The translations under genes and the position numbers were made by a program. Positions 1 to 6,481 of a stretch of 7,750 nucleotides of DNA are shown piece after piece; the stretch's first letter is position 1; every line of letters begins with the position of its first letter. The stretch covers positions 16,942-24,691 of the forward strand of contig DJUJ01000077.1 of assembly GCA_002438345.1 (NCBI GenBank). The letters run 5' to 3'. Source of the DNA: Paenibacillus sp. UBA6285. Lineage in GTDB: Bacteria; Bacillota; Bacilli; Paenibacillales; Paenibacillaceae. The notes under the pieces are model-generated. The model did no database searches and had not been told where the DNA came from. It was given only the letters and a program-made list of their open reading frames with translations.

Positions 1-40
1 GATCTGAGGACCCTAGTTTTTAGACTAATAATGCAATTTT

Positions 41-68
41 AAACCCCCTGCAAAAAAACAGGGGGTTT
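41..68. terminator. GC-rich terminator-like hairpin near the left edge
   Basis: A perfect 10-bp inverted repeat (AAACCCCCTG at 41-50, CAGGGGGTTT at 59-68) encloses an 8-nt A-rich loop. The stem contains five consecutive G-C pairs, and its A/T ends can act as a short U-run in either direction, so its polarity is not decided. If it serves a plus-strand gene entering from the left, that gene would end just before it: one plus frame stops at TAG 21-23 and another at TAA 40-42. Neither tail is long enough to identify a protein. The hairpin itself is clear; its role as a terminator is inferred. Confidence 0.6.
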
Positions 69-80
69 CTCGACAGCCTG

Positions 81-113
81 AAGAAATAGCTGTATTTAAT
101 ACAGCTATTTCTT
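81..113. repeat. Perfect 14-bp inverted repeat, possible second terminator
   Basis: The arms AAGAAATAGCTGTA (81-94) and TACAGCTATTTCTT (100-113) are exactly complementary around a 5-nt loop. On the plus strand the 3' arm runs into GTTTTCT, giving a T-rich tail like that of an intrinsic terminator, although the stem is A/T-rich and has no strong GC clamp. The core of this hairpin (87-107) is also copy 1 of the 21-bp palindrome family in the rest of the left region. It may therefore be a family member with extended arms rather than a dedicated terminator. Confidence 0.6.
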
Positions 114-270
114 GTTTTCTGAATCCCTTTTCGATTTAGCTGTAGTATGTACAGTTAAAATCACCCAATATCCCTTATTTGTCTTCACATCCGGAAAATA
201 GATGTATGAAATGCAGTTATATTACATTATCGACCCTAAAATGAGGTTTTAGTTGTATGAAATACAACTA
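87..270. repeat. Cluster of four related 21-bp palindromes
   Basis: Four 21-bp units lie at 87-107, 137-157, 199-219 and 250-270. All align without gaps to a 9-bp left arm TAGNTGTAT, a 3-nt centre and a 9-bp right arm ATRCARYTA. Copies 1 (TAGCTGTAT/ATACAGCTA) and 4 (TAGTTGTAT/ATACAACTA) are perfect palindromes outside the centre. Copies 2 and 3 keep 7 of 9 and 6 of 9 complementary arm positions. Copies 3 and 4 share the centre GAA, so they have the same orientation. Start-to-start distances are 50, 62 and 51 bp. They are either binding sites for a dimeric regulator of a gene beyond the left edge, or members of a dispersed intergenic palindrome family. The sequence alone does not decide. Confidence 0.6.
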
Positions 271-318
271 ACTGACCTCGAAGCGAATAATAGCCAAGAG
301 AGCGATTCAAATAGAAAC

Positions 319-356
319 AAAAAAACAGCAGTTCAGAAATCTCTCCCTGAACTGCT
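319..356 (-). terminator. Intrinsic terminator of the opp operon
   Basis: Read on the minus strand, AGCAGTTCAG (347-356) pairs perfectly with CTGAACTGCT (327-336) across a 10-nt loop. After a single G it is followed by seven T residues (319-325). It starts 47 bp after the oppA stop codon. The 10-bp stem plus T-tract is a textbook Rho-independent terminator and marks the end of the opp transcript. Confidence 0.9.
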
Positions 357-403
357 ATTCTGTATACTACTACTTGTTTTAATCTAACTCCCGCTATTTC
401 TAC

Positions 404-2245
404 TTATTGAGCTACCGCAGCTTTATCCGCAGAAACTGCAATGTCATTATAGTAAAGCCCAGTTCCATCACCAATTCCAAAGTTCAGAACACGGTTGTTA
501 ACCGGAACTAGTATTGCACGATATAGCGTTGGGAATACTGGTATTTCGTTAACCATGAACTGTTGCCATTCTTTATAGATCTCTTTACGTTTATCTACAT
601 CAAAAGCAGCCTCGGAGATCCCTTCGGATAACAAACGATCATTTTCTGCACTTGAGTAACGAGGGAAATTGTAGATAGCATCTTTGCCATATAGACCTCT
701 TGGGTCAACGTCAATGCCTACACTCCAAGCGCCTTGGTACACATCAACGGAAGGATCATCCTCACCATTTTGACCAATGCGATCATAGAAGGTATTAAAC
801 TCTACCATTTCCAAAGTTACATTCAGACCAATTGCTTTCCAGGATTGTACATAATATTGAGCCAGCGGTTCAGCAATGTCCGAACCTGTCATCGAAATGA
901 AATTAATCTTCAGCTCGCTGCCATCTGGATTCGTTCTAAATTCACCGTTAAGTTTGTAACCAGCGTCATCCAGGATCTTTTTAGCTGCTTCTGGATCAAA
1001 AGCTACACCCGGATTGGTAGTATCATGAAACTCTGGATGGGATGGTGGAATCAAGGTAGTCGCATTCCAGCGAAGTCCCTTATAGAACTTTTTACCAACT
1101 GTATCATTATCTACGGCAGCCCACATTGCTTTACGTAGATTCACATCCGCCATTTTAGCTTTAGGATCGGGAGCAACAATCTTTTTCTCTGCATCCCATT
1201 TGCCGAGCTTAAATCCAATATACGTATACGCACGGTCAACAGCACCGAGATACTGGACATTTGACATTTTTGCATTATCGGGGAATTGATCAATAGGGAA
1301 GGCATCCACCAAGTCAACTCCACCAGACTTCAGTTCTTGTACAACAGTTGTTGGGTTGATAACCTTCAGAATTACTTTATCCAATTTAGGGGCTCCACGC
1401 CAGTAATCCTCATTCTTAACGAACACTACAGATTCACCAGGAACAATGCTTTCCACTTTAAAAGCGCCGAAGCCAATCGGCTTTTGACGTACTTCCGGTG
1501 AAGAGGAGATTTTCGCAACATCCATACCGCCAAAGATATGTTTGGCTAACGGATAAATCCATATCCCACCTGTTAACAGAGAAGGTGTTGATTTTAGGTA
1601 AGTAATTTGAAGTTTCTTATCACCCAGCACCTTAATTCCAGAAATGGTCTTGGCCTTACCGGAGTGGTACTCATCCATACCTTCAATATTAGTAAAGTCA
1701 GAACCGTAACGCGGTCCATCATATTTCGGATTACCAATGACTTCATGCGCGAACAACCAGTCTTCTGCCGTTACTGGCTTGCCATCCTGCCAGTTCACAT
1801 TGTCGCGAATCGTAAACGTAAAGGTACGTCCATCTTCTGCAACTTCATAAGTAGCCGCACCATCATTCGTATATACATAGTCTTTGTCCCAAGTTAACAA
1901 ACCTTCATCAAACCAATTTAGGACTTGAGAATCCGGATCTCCGGAATAGAAGTTCCAGTTTAGAGTACCTTCAAATGGACTATCGGAAACAAGTCCAAAA
2001 GTAATTGTACCGCCATTAATAGCTTCACCTTGATTAGTCTTAACATTACTGAAATCTTTAATGTTATAAAGTCCGTCTTCTGCTTCAGGCGCTGCCGTTG
2101 CTTCTGCGGTTGCCGCAGGTGCACTGGCACTAGGGGCAGCTGTTGATTCAGCCGCTCCGTTGTTGTTCTTGGAGCCACAGGCTGCAAGGGCAAACAACAT
2201 TACAAACATTAATGAAACCAGTAGTGCCTTTGAACGATTTCTCAT
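404..2245 (-). CDS. oppA: Oligopeptide ABC transporter, substrate-binding lipoprotein OppA
   Basis: A family 5 extracellular solute-binding protein (SBP_bac_5, 613 aa) that captures peptides outside the membrane and delivers them to OppBC. Residues 1-22 form a lipoprotein signal: basic MRNRSK, a hydrophobic core, then the lipobox LAAC with Cys23 as the expected acylated residue. Residues 24-58 are a low-complexity linker rich in Ala, Ser, Thr, Pro and Glu, a flexible tether. The mature lobe begins near GGTITFGLVSD and contains family-like text such as NVNWQDGKPVTAEDWLFAHEVI and the RKAMWAAVD region. The ATG has GGGAGG at 2256-2261, 10 nt upstream, and lies 19 bp after oppC. It is the last gene of the operon and a terminator follows. 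The substrate is inferred from the neighbours: oligopeptide is most likely, and dipeptide or another family 5 ligand is possible. Confidence 0.92.
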   Translation of the reverse strand: MRNRSKALLVSLMFVMLFALAACGSKNNNGAAESTAAPSASAPAATAEATAAPEAEDGLYNIKDFSNVKTNQGEAINGGTITFGLVSDSPFEGTLNWNFYSGDPDSQVLNWFDEGLLTWDKDYVYTNDGAATYEVAEDGRTFTFTIRDNVNWQDGKPVTAEDWLFAHEVIGNPKYDGPRYGSDFTNIEGMDEYHSGKAKTISGIKVLGDKKLQITYLKSTPSLLTGGIWIYPLAKHIFGGMDVAKISSSPEVRQKPIGFGAFKVESIVPGESVVFVKNEDYWRGAPKLDKVILKVINPTTVVQELKSGGVDLVDAFPIDQFPDNAKMSNVQYLGAVDRAYTYIGFKLGKWDAEKKIVAPDPKAKMADVNLRKAMWAAVDNDTVGKKFYKGLRWNATTLIPPSHPEFHDTTNPGVAFDPEAAKKILDDAGYKLNGEFRTNPDGSELKINFISMTGSDIAEPLAQYYVQSWKAIGLNVTLEMVEFNTFYDRIGQNGEDDPSVDVYQGAWSVGIDVDPRGLYGKDAIYNFPRYSSAENDRLLSEGISEAAFDVDKRKEIYKEWQQFMVNEIPVFPTLYRAILVPVNNRVLNFGIGDGTGLYYNDIAVSADKAAVAQ

Positions 2246-2264
2246 TTAATCAATTCCTCCCTTA

Positions 2265-3170
2265 TTATCCTTTTCTTTGTCTTGCGTCGGTCGCACGTTT
2301 GAGCGCTTGACCCACATTATTTATACTCAACATCAGTACCAGAATCAGCAGTGATGCAGGTAACCAGATCCACCATCTGAACTCAAGCGTTTGCGGATTT
2401 CTTGCATAGCTGACCAGCGTACCTAAGCTAGGAGTACTTTCTGGAAATCCAAAACCTAGAAAGGATAGACCTGATTCCAATCCAATATTGGCTGCCAAAT
2501 GCAAAGTCATCGTAACGATAATGACTGAGCTTAGGTTCGGCAGAACTTGAGTAAACATAATTTTAAGATTGGAGGAACCTAATGTCTTGGATGCCTGAAC
2601 GTAATCCAGTTCCTTCTCTTGCAATGTCTTGGAACGAATTAGCCTGGCAATCCCCATCCATAGAAAAGCAGTCATAATAAAGGAGAAGGTTAACGTATTG
2701 TATTTAGGAACTGCACTCACAAAAGCTATAACAATCATTATAAAAGGTAGAATCATGAAGAAATCTACAACTCGCATCGAAATATTATCTATCTTTCCAC
2801 CAAAGTATCCAGAGAACAAACCTACTAGAATACCGATGATTCCCGTAAAAAAAGTAACCATAAAAGCAATCGACATGGAATTTCGTGTGCCTATAATTAA
2901 TTGACCGAATACATCCCGTCCTCCATAATCGGTCCCCAGCCAGTGTACAGCCGAAGGCTTCTCATACAGTGCGAACAAGTCAACCGTAACAATTTCTTTT
3001 TGATCCAAAAATAAAGAAATCCCATAAACGGCGGCAATAATCGCAAATAGGAAAATCAGTGAGGCCAAAGCCAGTTTATCCCGCACGATCTCCCGCCAAA
3101 CAATCCTGAAGCCTGATGGACTTTTATCTGTTTCCTGTAGCAGAGCTATCTCTGCGCTTGTCTTTGCCAT
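2265..3170 (-). CDS. oppC: Oligopeptide ABC transporter permease OppC
   Basis: The second membrane subunit of the importer (301 aa from this start; BPD_transp_1 fold, DppC/OppC group). The N-terminal cytoplasmic tail is followed by a first hydrophobic segment at about 33-55. Next comes the group's typical HWLGTDYGGRDVF stretch (76-88), then membrane segments near 100-124, 134-154, 160-178, 215-230 and 268-288. The cytoplasmic EAA loop that contacts the ATPase spans about 186-212 (YVQASKTLG...VLPN), with the conserved Gly at 198 and LP at 210-211. The frame is also open from a GTG at 3179. I prefer the ATG at 3170 because GAGGTG (3177-3182) sits 6 nt before it as a Shine-Dalgarno sequence, and the GTG lies inside that site. 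The gene follows oppB by 27 bp. Full family length, no sign of damage. Confidence 0.92.
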   Translation of the reverse strand: MAKTSAEIALLQETDKSPSGFRIVWREIVRDKLALASLIFLFAIIAAVYGISLFLDQKEIVTVDLFALYEKPSAVHWLGTDYGGRDVFGQLIIGTRNSMSIAFMVTFFTGIIGILVGLFSGYFGGKIDNISMRVVDFFMILPFIMIVIAFVSAVPKYNTLTFSFIMTAFLWMGIARLIRSKTLQEKELDYVQASKTLGSSNLKIMFTQVLPNLSSVIIVTMTLHLAANIGLESGLSFLGFGFPESTPSLGTLVSYARNPQTLEFRWWIWLPASLLILVLMLSINNVGQALKRATDARQRKG

Positions 3171-3197
3171 TTTATTCACCTCAAAGTGTTCATCTTC

Positions 3198-4160
3198 TTA
3201 TTTAATCCGGATACGAGGATCTACGATACTTAATATAATGTCTGATAACAACGAACCGACGATGGCAGCAACCCCATATAGGAGAACTAGGGCCGTTACT
3301 ACGCTGAAATCCCGGATCGTTATCGAACTGAGAAACAGCATACCCATACCCGGATAGCTAAAGATACTTTCTACGAACACCGTTCCACCGAGGAGCCCAG
3401 TAATCTCATACCCGAAGAATGCAGCAATCGGCAGTAAGGAATTTCGCAAAATATGACGATTGTATACACGCGATTCTGAAGCGCCTTTGGCTCTTGCCGT
3501 GAGGATAAAATCCTTTTGTTTCGTATCAATGATCTCATTCCGTAAATATTGTACTGTCCCCACCGTTGCAATCAGCGCCATAGATAACGCGGGCAGTAGC
3601 AGATGGTAGAATTTACTCCAGAAATGGCTTAGCGTACCCGGAACTTCTCCAGGACTGACGCTGCCGCTAGTAGGAAACCAATGAAGGTGAAAACCGAAGA
3701 CCCATACCATTAAGAGGGCGAAAATAAACAATGGTGCGGCAAAGCCAATATAGGTGTATCCAGTAATCAGGCGGTCCAGCCATGAATCGTTATAACGACC
3801 GCTAGTAATACCAAGTGGAATAGCAATAAGGTATGTGAGGATCAGCGTGACAATCGCCAGCCAAAGTGTATTCATCAGGCGTTGACCAATAAGCTCTGAT
3901 ACAGGCATTTTGAAACGGAAAGACTGACCAAAATCCCCTTGTAACGCTTTCGTGATCCAGTCCCAATACTGTATGTACCACGGGTCATTTAAGCCAAGCT
4001 TTTCTCTCATCGCTTCGATTGCCGCAGGATCAACATTCGGATCAAGCATTCCTGATAACGCATCTCCCGGCATCGCCTTCGCCATAAGAAAAACAAGAAT
4101 ACTTAACAGAAATATTTGAGGAATCATAATAAGAATTCTACGAACGATTATCTTCCACAT
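3198..4160 (-). CDS. oppB: Oligopeptide ABC transporter permease OppB
   Basis: The first membrane subunit of the peptide channel (320 aa; DppB/OppB group). It begins with MWKIIVRRILIMIPQ, the usual start of OppB proteins, where a short basic tail enters the first membrane helix (about 8-27). Further helices fall near 97-118, 133-156, 186-205, 243-262 and 285-310. The periplasm-facing segment includes REKLGLNDPWYIQYWDW (52-68) and GDFGQSFRF (75-83), both family-typical. The EAA loop is at about 216-244 (DFILTARAKGASESRV...NSLLP), with Gly226 and LP 243-244. It ends VDPRIRIK, a usual OppB terminus. The ATG has AAAGG (4169-4173) 8 nt upstream, inside the 3' end of oppF. The gap to oppF is only 4 bp, which suggests coupled translation. 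Confidence 0.93.
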   Translation of the reverse strand: MWKIIVRRILIMIPQIFLLSILVFLMAKAMPGDALSGMLDPNVDPAAIEAMREKLGLNDPWYIQYWDWITKALQGDFGQSFRFKMPVSELIGQRLMNTLWLAIVTLILTYLIAIPLGITSGRYNDSWLDRLITGYTYIGFAAPLFIFALLMVWVFGFHLHWFPTSGSVSPGEVPGTLSHFWSKFYHLLLPALSMALIATVGTVQYLRNEIIDTKQKDFILTARAKGASESRVYNRHILRNSLLPIAAFFGYEITGLLGGTVFVESIFSYPGMGMLFLSSITIRDFSVVTALVLLYGVAAIVGSLLSDIILSIVDPRIRIK

Positions 4161-4164
4161 ATTC

Positions 4165-5100
4165 TCAACCTTTCTCAGGCAAGGCTACCAGATGAGTCTC
4201 GGAAATTGATTTTAATGGATAAGGCATGCCTTCTTCATCAAAATAATTCCGGTGCGCTTGTTCATATTCCAACCTTACTGATTTTCTAAACTCCGTCTGC
4301 TTTTCTCTCTGTTTCGGATCAATATCAGGAATCGCAGCAATAAGACGTTTAGTATAAATATGCCGAGGATTGTCAAAAATATCTTTAGCAGTTCCTTGCT
4401 CCACATGACGTCCTTTATACATAATTCCAATGTGATCACACATATGTCTGATGATCCCGAGATCATGACTGATAAAAAGAAACGTAAGATTTAGTTCTTT
4501 TTGAATATCTTGCATAAAATTCAGCACCTGTGCCTGTACAGAGACATCCAGTGCCGAGACAGGCTCATCCGCGATAATCAACTTCGGTTTGAGTGCAATG
4601 GCTCTTGCTATTCCGATCCGCTGCCGCTGACCGCCAGAAAATTCATGCGGATATTTCAGGATGTTCTCAGGACTTAATCCAACCTGTAAAAGCAATTCCT
4701 GCACGCGGCGTTTTTCTTCCCCCGGAGACATTTTTTCGAAGTTACGTAAGGGTTCAGCAATAATATCCAGCACACGTTTCTTAGGATTTAAGGAAGAGTA
4801 CGGATCCTGAAAGATCATCTGAATGTCTTTGCGAACATTTCTTTGCTTACGTACACCTTTTAAAGCCAAATCTTGTCCTTCAAAAATAACACTGCCGCTA
4901 GTAATAGAATTGAGACCTATAATCGCTCGGCCTGTAGTCGTCTTACCCGATCCAGATTCACCTACCAGTCCGTAGGTTTGCCCAGCTTCAATGGTAAAAC
5001 TAACATTGTCTACAGCCTTGACCTCACCAACTTCTTTTCGGAAAATGCCTCCGTGGATCGGAAAATGAATCTTTAAATCTTTAACCTCAAGAAGTCCCAT
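4165..5100 (-). CDS. oppF: Oligopeptide ABC transporter ATP-binding protein OppF
   Basis: One of two cytoplasmic ATPases that drive peptide import (311 aa). Visible ABC motifs are Walker A GESGSGKT (47-54), Q-loop FQDPYSSLNP with Gln98, signature SGGQRQR (155-161), Walker B LIIADEP with Glu179, D-loop SALD (182-185) and switch His212. After the nucleotide-binding domain the tail runs HIYTKRLIAAIPDIDP to YFDEEGMPYPLKSISETHLVAL. This is OppF/AmiF-like and contains no cysteine, unlike OppF/DppF proteins with a cysteine-rich C-terminus. The open frame extends further upstream, but the ATG at 5100 is chosen because GAGGAGG (5110-5116) lies 9 nt before it and MGLLEVKDLKIHF is the expected family start. 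The first 14 nt overlap the end of oppD, so translational coupling is likely. Confidence 0.93.
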   Translation of the reverse strand: MGLLEVKDLKIHFPIHGGIFRKEVGEVKAVDNVSFTIEAGQTYGLVGESGSGKTTTGRAIIGLNSITSGSVIFEGQDLALKGVRKQRNVRKDIQMIFQDPYSSLNPKKRVLDIIAEPLRNFEKMSPGEEKRRVQELLLQVGLSPENILKYPHEFSGGQRQRIGIARAIALKPKLIIADEPVSALDVSVQAQVLNFMQDIQKELNLTFLFISHDLGIIRHMCDHIGIMYKGRHVEQGTAKDIFDNPRHIYTKRLIAAIPDIDPKQREKQTEFRKSVRLEYEQAHRNYFDEEGMPYPLKSISETHLVALPEKG

Positions 5101-6103
5101 TGTGGCTTGCCTCCTCGTTAGTATCAGGGAAATGGAAATTGTAATGACAGGTGCAGCGAACGAAATGTCCAGGTGCAACTTCATGCAACTGTGGATTCTC
5201 CTCATGCTCCCATTCAGGAATCCAAGGTGTTCGCGCCGAGAAACGACATCCCTTACGCGGAAGATTCTGTAGTGGTGGAACAATTCCCTGAATCACATGA
5301 AGTCTGGATTTCGCTTCTTTAACAGTTGGAATGGAGTTCATTAAGGATCTTGTGTACGGATGTTTCGGATTAGAAGTTAACGTATAAATATCTGCGATTT
5401 CTACGATTTGCCCAGCGTACATTACCGCAACCCGGTCAGCCATTTCGCTCACAACCCCTAGATCATGAGTGATTAGGATAATGCCTGCTTCCATATCGTT
5501 TTTTAATCTTTTTATTAGTTCAAGGATTTGTAATTGGATAGTTACATCTAGTGCCGTAGTCGGCTCATCGGCGATCAAAAGCTTGGGGCCATTAGCAATC
5601 GCAATAGCAATTACAACCCTCTGCCTCATTCCACCAGATAGTTCGTGGGGGTACTGTTGATATGTATGTTCGGGACGGGAGATTCCAACCTTGGTCAAAA
5701 GATCAATGACCTTCTCTTTCCTCTGTTTCTTCGAAAGCTTGGAATCATGTAGGATGAGTACTTCTTCAATCTGTGAACCGATGATCATTAGCGGATTTAA
5801 AGCGGATAAAGGGTCTTGAAAAATCATCGACATCTCTTTCCCCCGTAGGCTGTTTAATGCGGCCGGAGACATATTAACGATGTCCTGTCCCTTGTAATTA
5901 ATATGCCCGTCTATTTTGGCTCTGGTGTGCAATCCCATGATCGAAAAGGCGAGCGCACTTTTTCCTGAACCGGACTCTCCAACAATAGCAAGAATCTCAT
6001 TTTTGCGAACGGATAGGGTAACATCATCTACTGCAGCATAATAATCATCTGCGATCCTGAACGATGTCGACAAATTCTTGATTTCTAGTAATTCTTCGCT
6101 CAA
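5087..6103 (-). CDS. oppD: Oligopeptide ABC transporter ATP-binding protein OppD (TTG start)
   Basis: The partner ATPase of OppF and first gene of the operon (338 aa from the proposed TTG). Motifs are Walker A GESGSGKS (42-49), Gln96 in FQDPLSALNP, signature LSGGMRQR (155-162), Walker B LLIADEP with Glu180, D-loop TALD (183-186) and switch His213. The C-terminal oligo_HPY region follows, containing HPYTRSLMNSIP and a GCRF...HFVRCTC tail. That tail keeps Cys286, Cys317 and Cys319 but has Thr292 where many homologues have a second Cys, and no Cys near 298-299. The frame stays open to an ATG at 6343. I prefer TTG at 6103 because AGGGGG (6110-6115) lies 6 nt upstream, because SEELLEIKNLSTSF is the normal OppD beginning, and because the upstream ATGs lack ribosome binding sites. 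Confidence 0.9.
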   Translation of the reverse strand: MSEELLEIKNLSTSFRIADDYYAAVDDVTLSVRKNEILAIVGESGSGKSALAFSIMGLHTRAKIDGHINYKGQDIVNMSPAALNSLRGKEMSMIFQDPLSALNPLMIIGSQIEEVLILHDSKLSKKQRKEKVIDLLTKVGISRPEHTYQQYPHELSGGMRQRVVIAIAIANGPKLLIADEPTTALDVTIQLQILELIKRLKNDMEAGIILITHDLGVVSEMADRVAVMYAGQIVEIADIYTLTSNPKHPYTRSLMNSIPTVKEAKSRLHVIQGIVPPLQNLPRKGCRFSARTPWIPEWEHEENPQLHEVAPGHFVRCTCHYNFHFPDTNEEASHNGTS

Positions 6104-6109
6104 ATTAAT

Positions 6110-6115
6110 CCCCCT
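6110..6115 (-). promoter_or_regulatory. Ribosome binding site that sets the oppD TTG start
   Basis: AGGGGG on the minus strand lies 6 nt before the TTG at 6103-6101. It differs from AGGAGG by one A-to-G change, which still allows a G-U pair with 16S rRNA. It is the only Shine-Dalgarno-like purine run I can see in the leader that is correctly spaced from an in-frame start, so it decides the oppD start. The weak start codon suggests modest initiation at the head of the operon. Confidence 0.65.
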
Positions 6116-6290
6116 AACAGCATTAATTTCAAAATTCGCATAGTGAAATATTATGTAAATTTTGATATAAATAAAATTCATTTTCATGAAACATATCAAA
6201 ACATTTACTGTTATGATTATTAACACCATTAAGGATACTATAAGTACTTCCATCGGATATAAAAATTGTTTTCCCGTAACTTTGTAGTTC

Positions 6291-6319
6291 ATTTTAATTA
6301 ACTTATGGTAAATTATCAA
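6291..6319 (-). promoter_or_regulatory. SigA-type promoter of the opp operon
   Basis: On the minus strand, TTGATA (6314-6319) and TAAAAT (6291-6296) are separated by exactly 17 bp. The -35 differs from TTGACA at one base and the -10 from TATAAT at one base. Directly upstream is an A/T-rich block (about 6323-6342, AAAATTTTTTATAGG) that could act as an UP element. The predicted transcript start is near 6284, giving a leader of about 180 nt before oppD. The promoter sits just downstream of the rarA terminator, so the operon should be transcribed independently of rarA. Confidence 0.7.
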
Positions 6320-6372
6320 TCTTTTCCTATAAAAAATTTTCAATCGATGTGATCAAAAGTAACGCAGACAAC

Positions 6373-6401
6373 AAAAAAACGGCTCTAGGCCGCCTTTTTT
6401 T
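6373..6401 (-). terminator. Intrinsic terminator of rarA
   Basis: On the minus strand, CGGC (6389-6392) pairs with GCCG (6380-6383) across the 5-nt loop CTAGA and is followed at once by seven T residues (6373-6379). Seven A residues on the other side (6395-6401) can extend the stem with A-U pairs past a 2-nt GG bulge. The structure could therefore also stop plus-strand transcription. It lies about 80 bp after the rarA stop and separates rarA from the opp promoter. Confidence 0.8.
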
Positions 6402-6481
6402 GGAATAAATAATTTTGCATGTCACATTAAATTTATTTGCTTTTTAGCATGAAAATGGAAGGTATTACAGTCAATAGTGGG
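6402..6481. other. Short spacer between rarA and its terminator
   Basis: Eighty bases of A/T-rich sequence form the 3' untranslated end of the rarA transcript. I see no gene, promoter or additional hairpin of note here. Confidence 0.4.

Larger units (their letters stand above)
1..403. other. Intergenic region left of oppA, no gene supported
   Basis: About 400 bp without a convincing coding sequence on either strand. It holds the hairpins at 41-68 and 81-113, the 21-bp palindrome cluster and the oppA terminator. I saw no credible -35/-10 pair in it. The segments between palindromes are pyrimidine-rich on the plus strand, notably about 108-135 and 161-192. Whether this is a convergent intergenic region or the promoter region of a leftward gene depends on sequence outside the window. 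Confidence 0.5.
6104..6372 (-). other. A/T-rich opp leader and promoter region
   Basis: This stretch contains the opp promoter, the untranslated leader and the oppD ribosome binding site. Within it is a nested inverted repeat: outer arms TTTGATAT (6161-6168) and ATATCAAA (6193-6200), inner arms TTCAT (6177-6181) and ATGAA (6186-6190). It is A/T-only in most pairs and so weak as RNA, but it could be a protein-binding site. I found no clear T-box, riboswitch or close match to a CodY box. The oppD frame is open through the whole leader; the encoded hydrophobic residues look like a by-product of T-rich DNA. Confidence 0.45.

Noticed and set aside
1..42. 3' end of a plus-strand gene (stops at 21-23 or 40-42)
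   Set aside because: Only 6 to 13 codons would be visible and no product can be recognised. It is mentioned only as context for the adjacent hairpin.
202..252. Small plus-strand frame of 16 codons starting at ATG 202
   Set aside because: It overlaps two palindrome copies, has only a weak GGA upstream, and has no recognisable promoter or protein signal.
87..270. CRISPR-like array: 21-bp repeats with 29-41-nt spacers
   Set aside because: The repeats are diverged and individually palindromic, spacer lengths vary, only four units exist, and no cas gene is in view. A regulatory or REP-like palindrome cluster fits better.
734..1897. Several plus-strand frames of 70-134 codons opposite oppA
   Set aside because: They are antisense shadows of a clear, intact oppA frame, with no ribosome binding sites or family resemblance.
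5101..5283. N-terminal extension of OppF by 61 residues
   Set aside because: It overlaps the C-terminal coding region of oppD in another frame, and the ATG at 5100 has a strong GAGGAGG site and the expected family start.
6120..6200. CodY-binding box upstream of oppD (AATTTTGAAATT near 6127-6138, TTTCATGAAA near 6182-6191)
   Set aside because: By hand alignment each differs from AATTTTCWGAAAATT at about five positions, which is not significant in such A/T-rich DNA.
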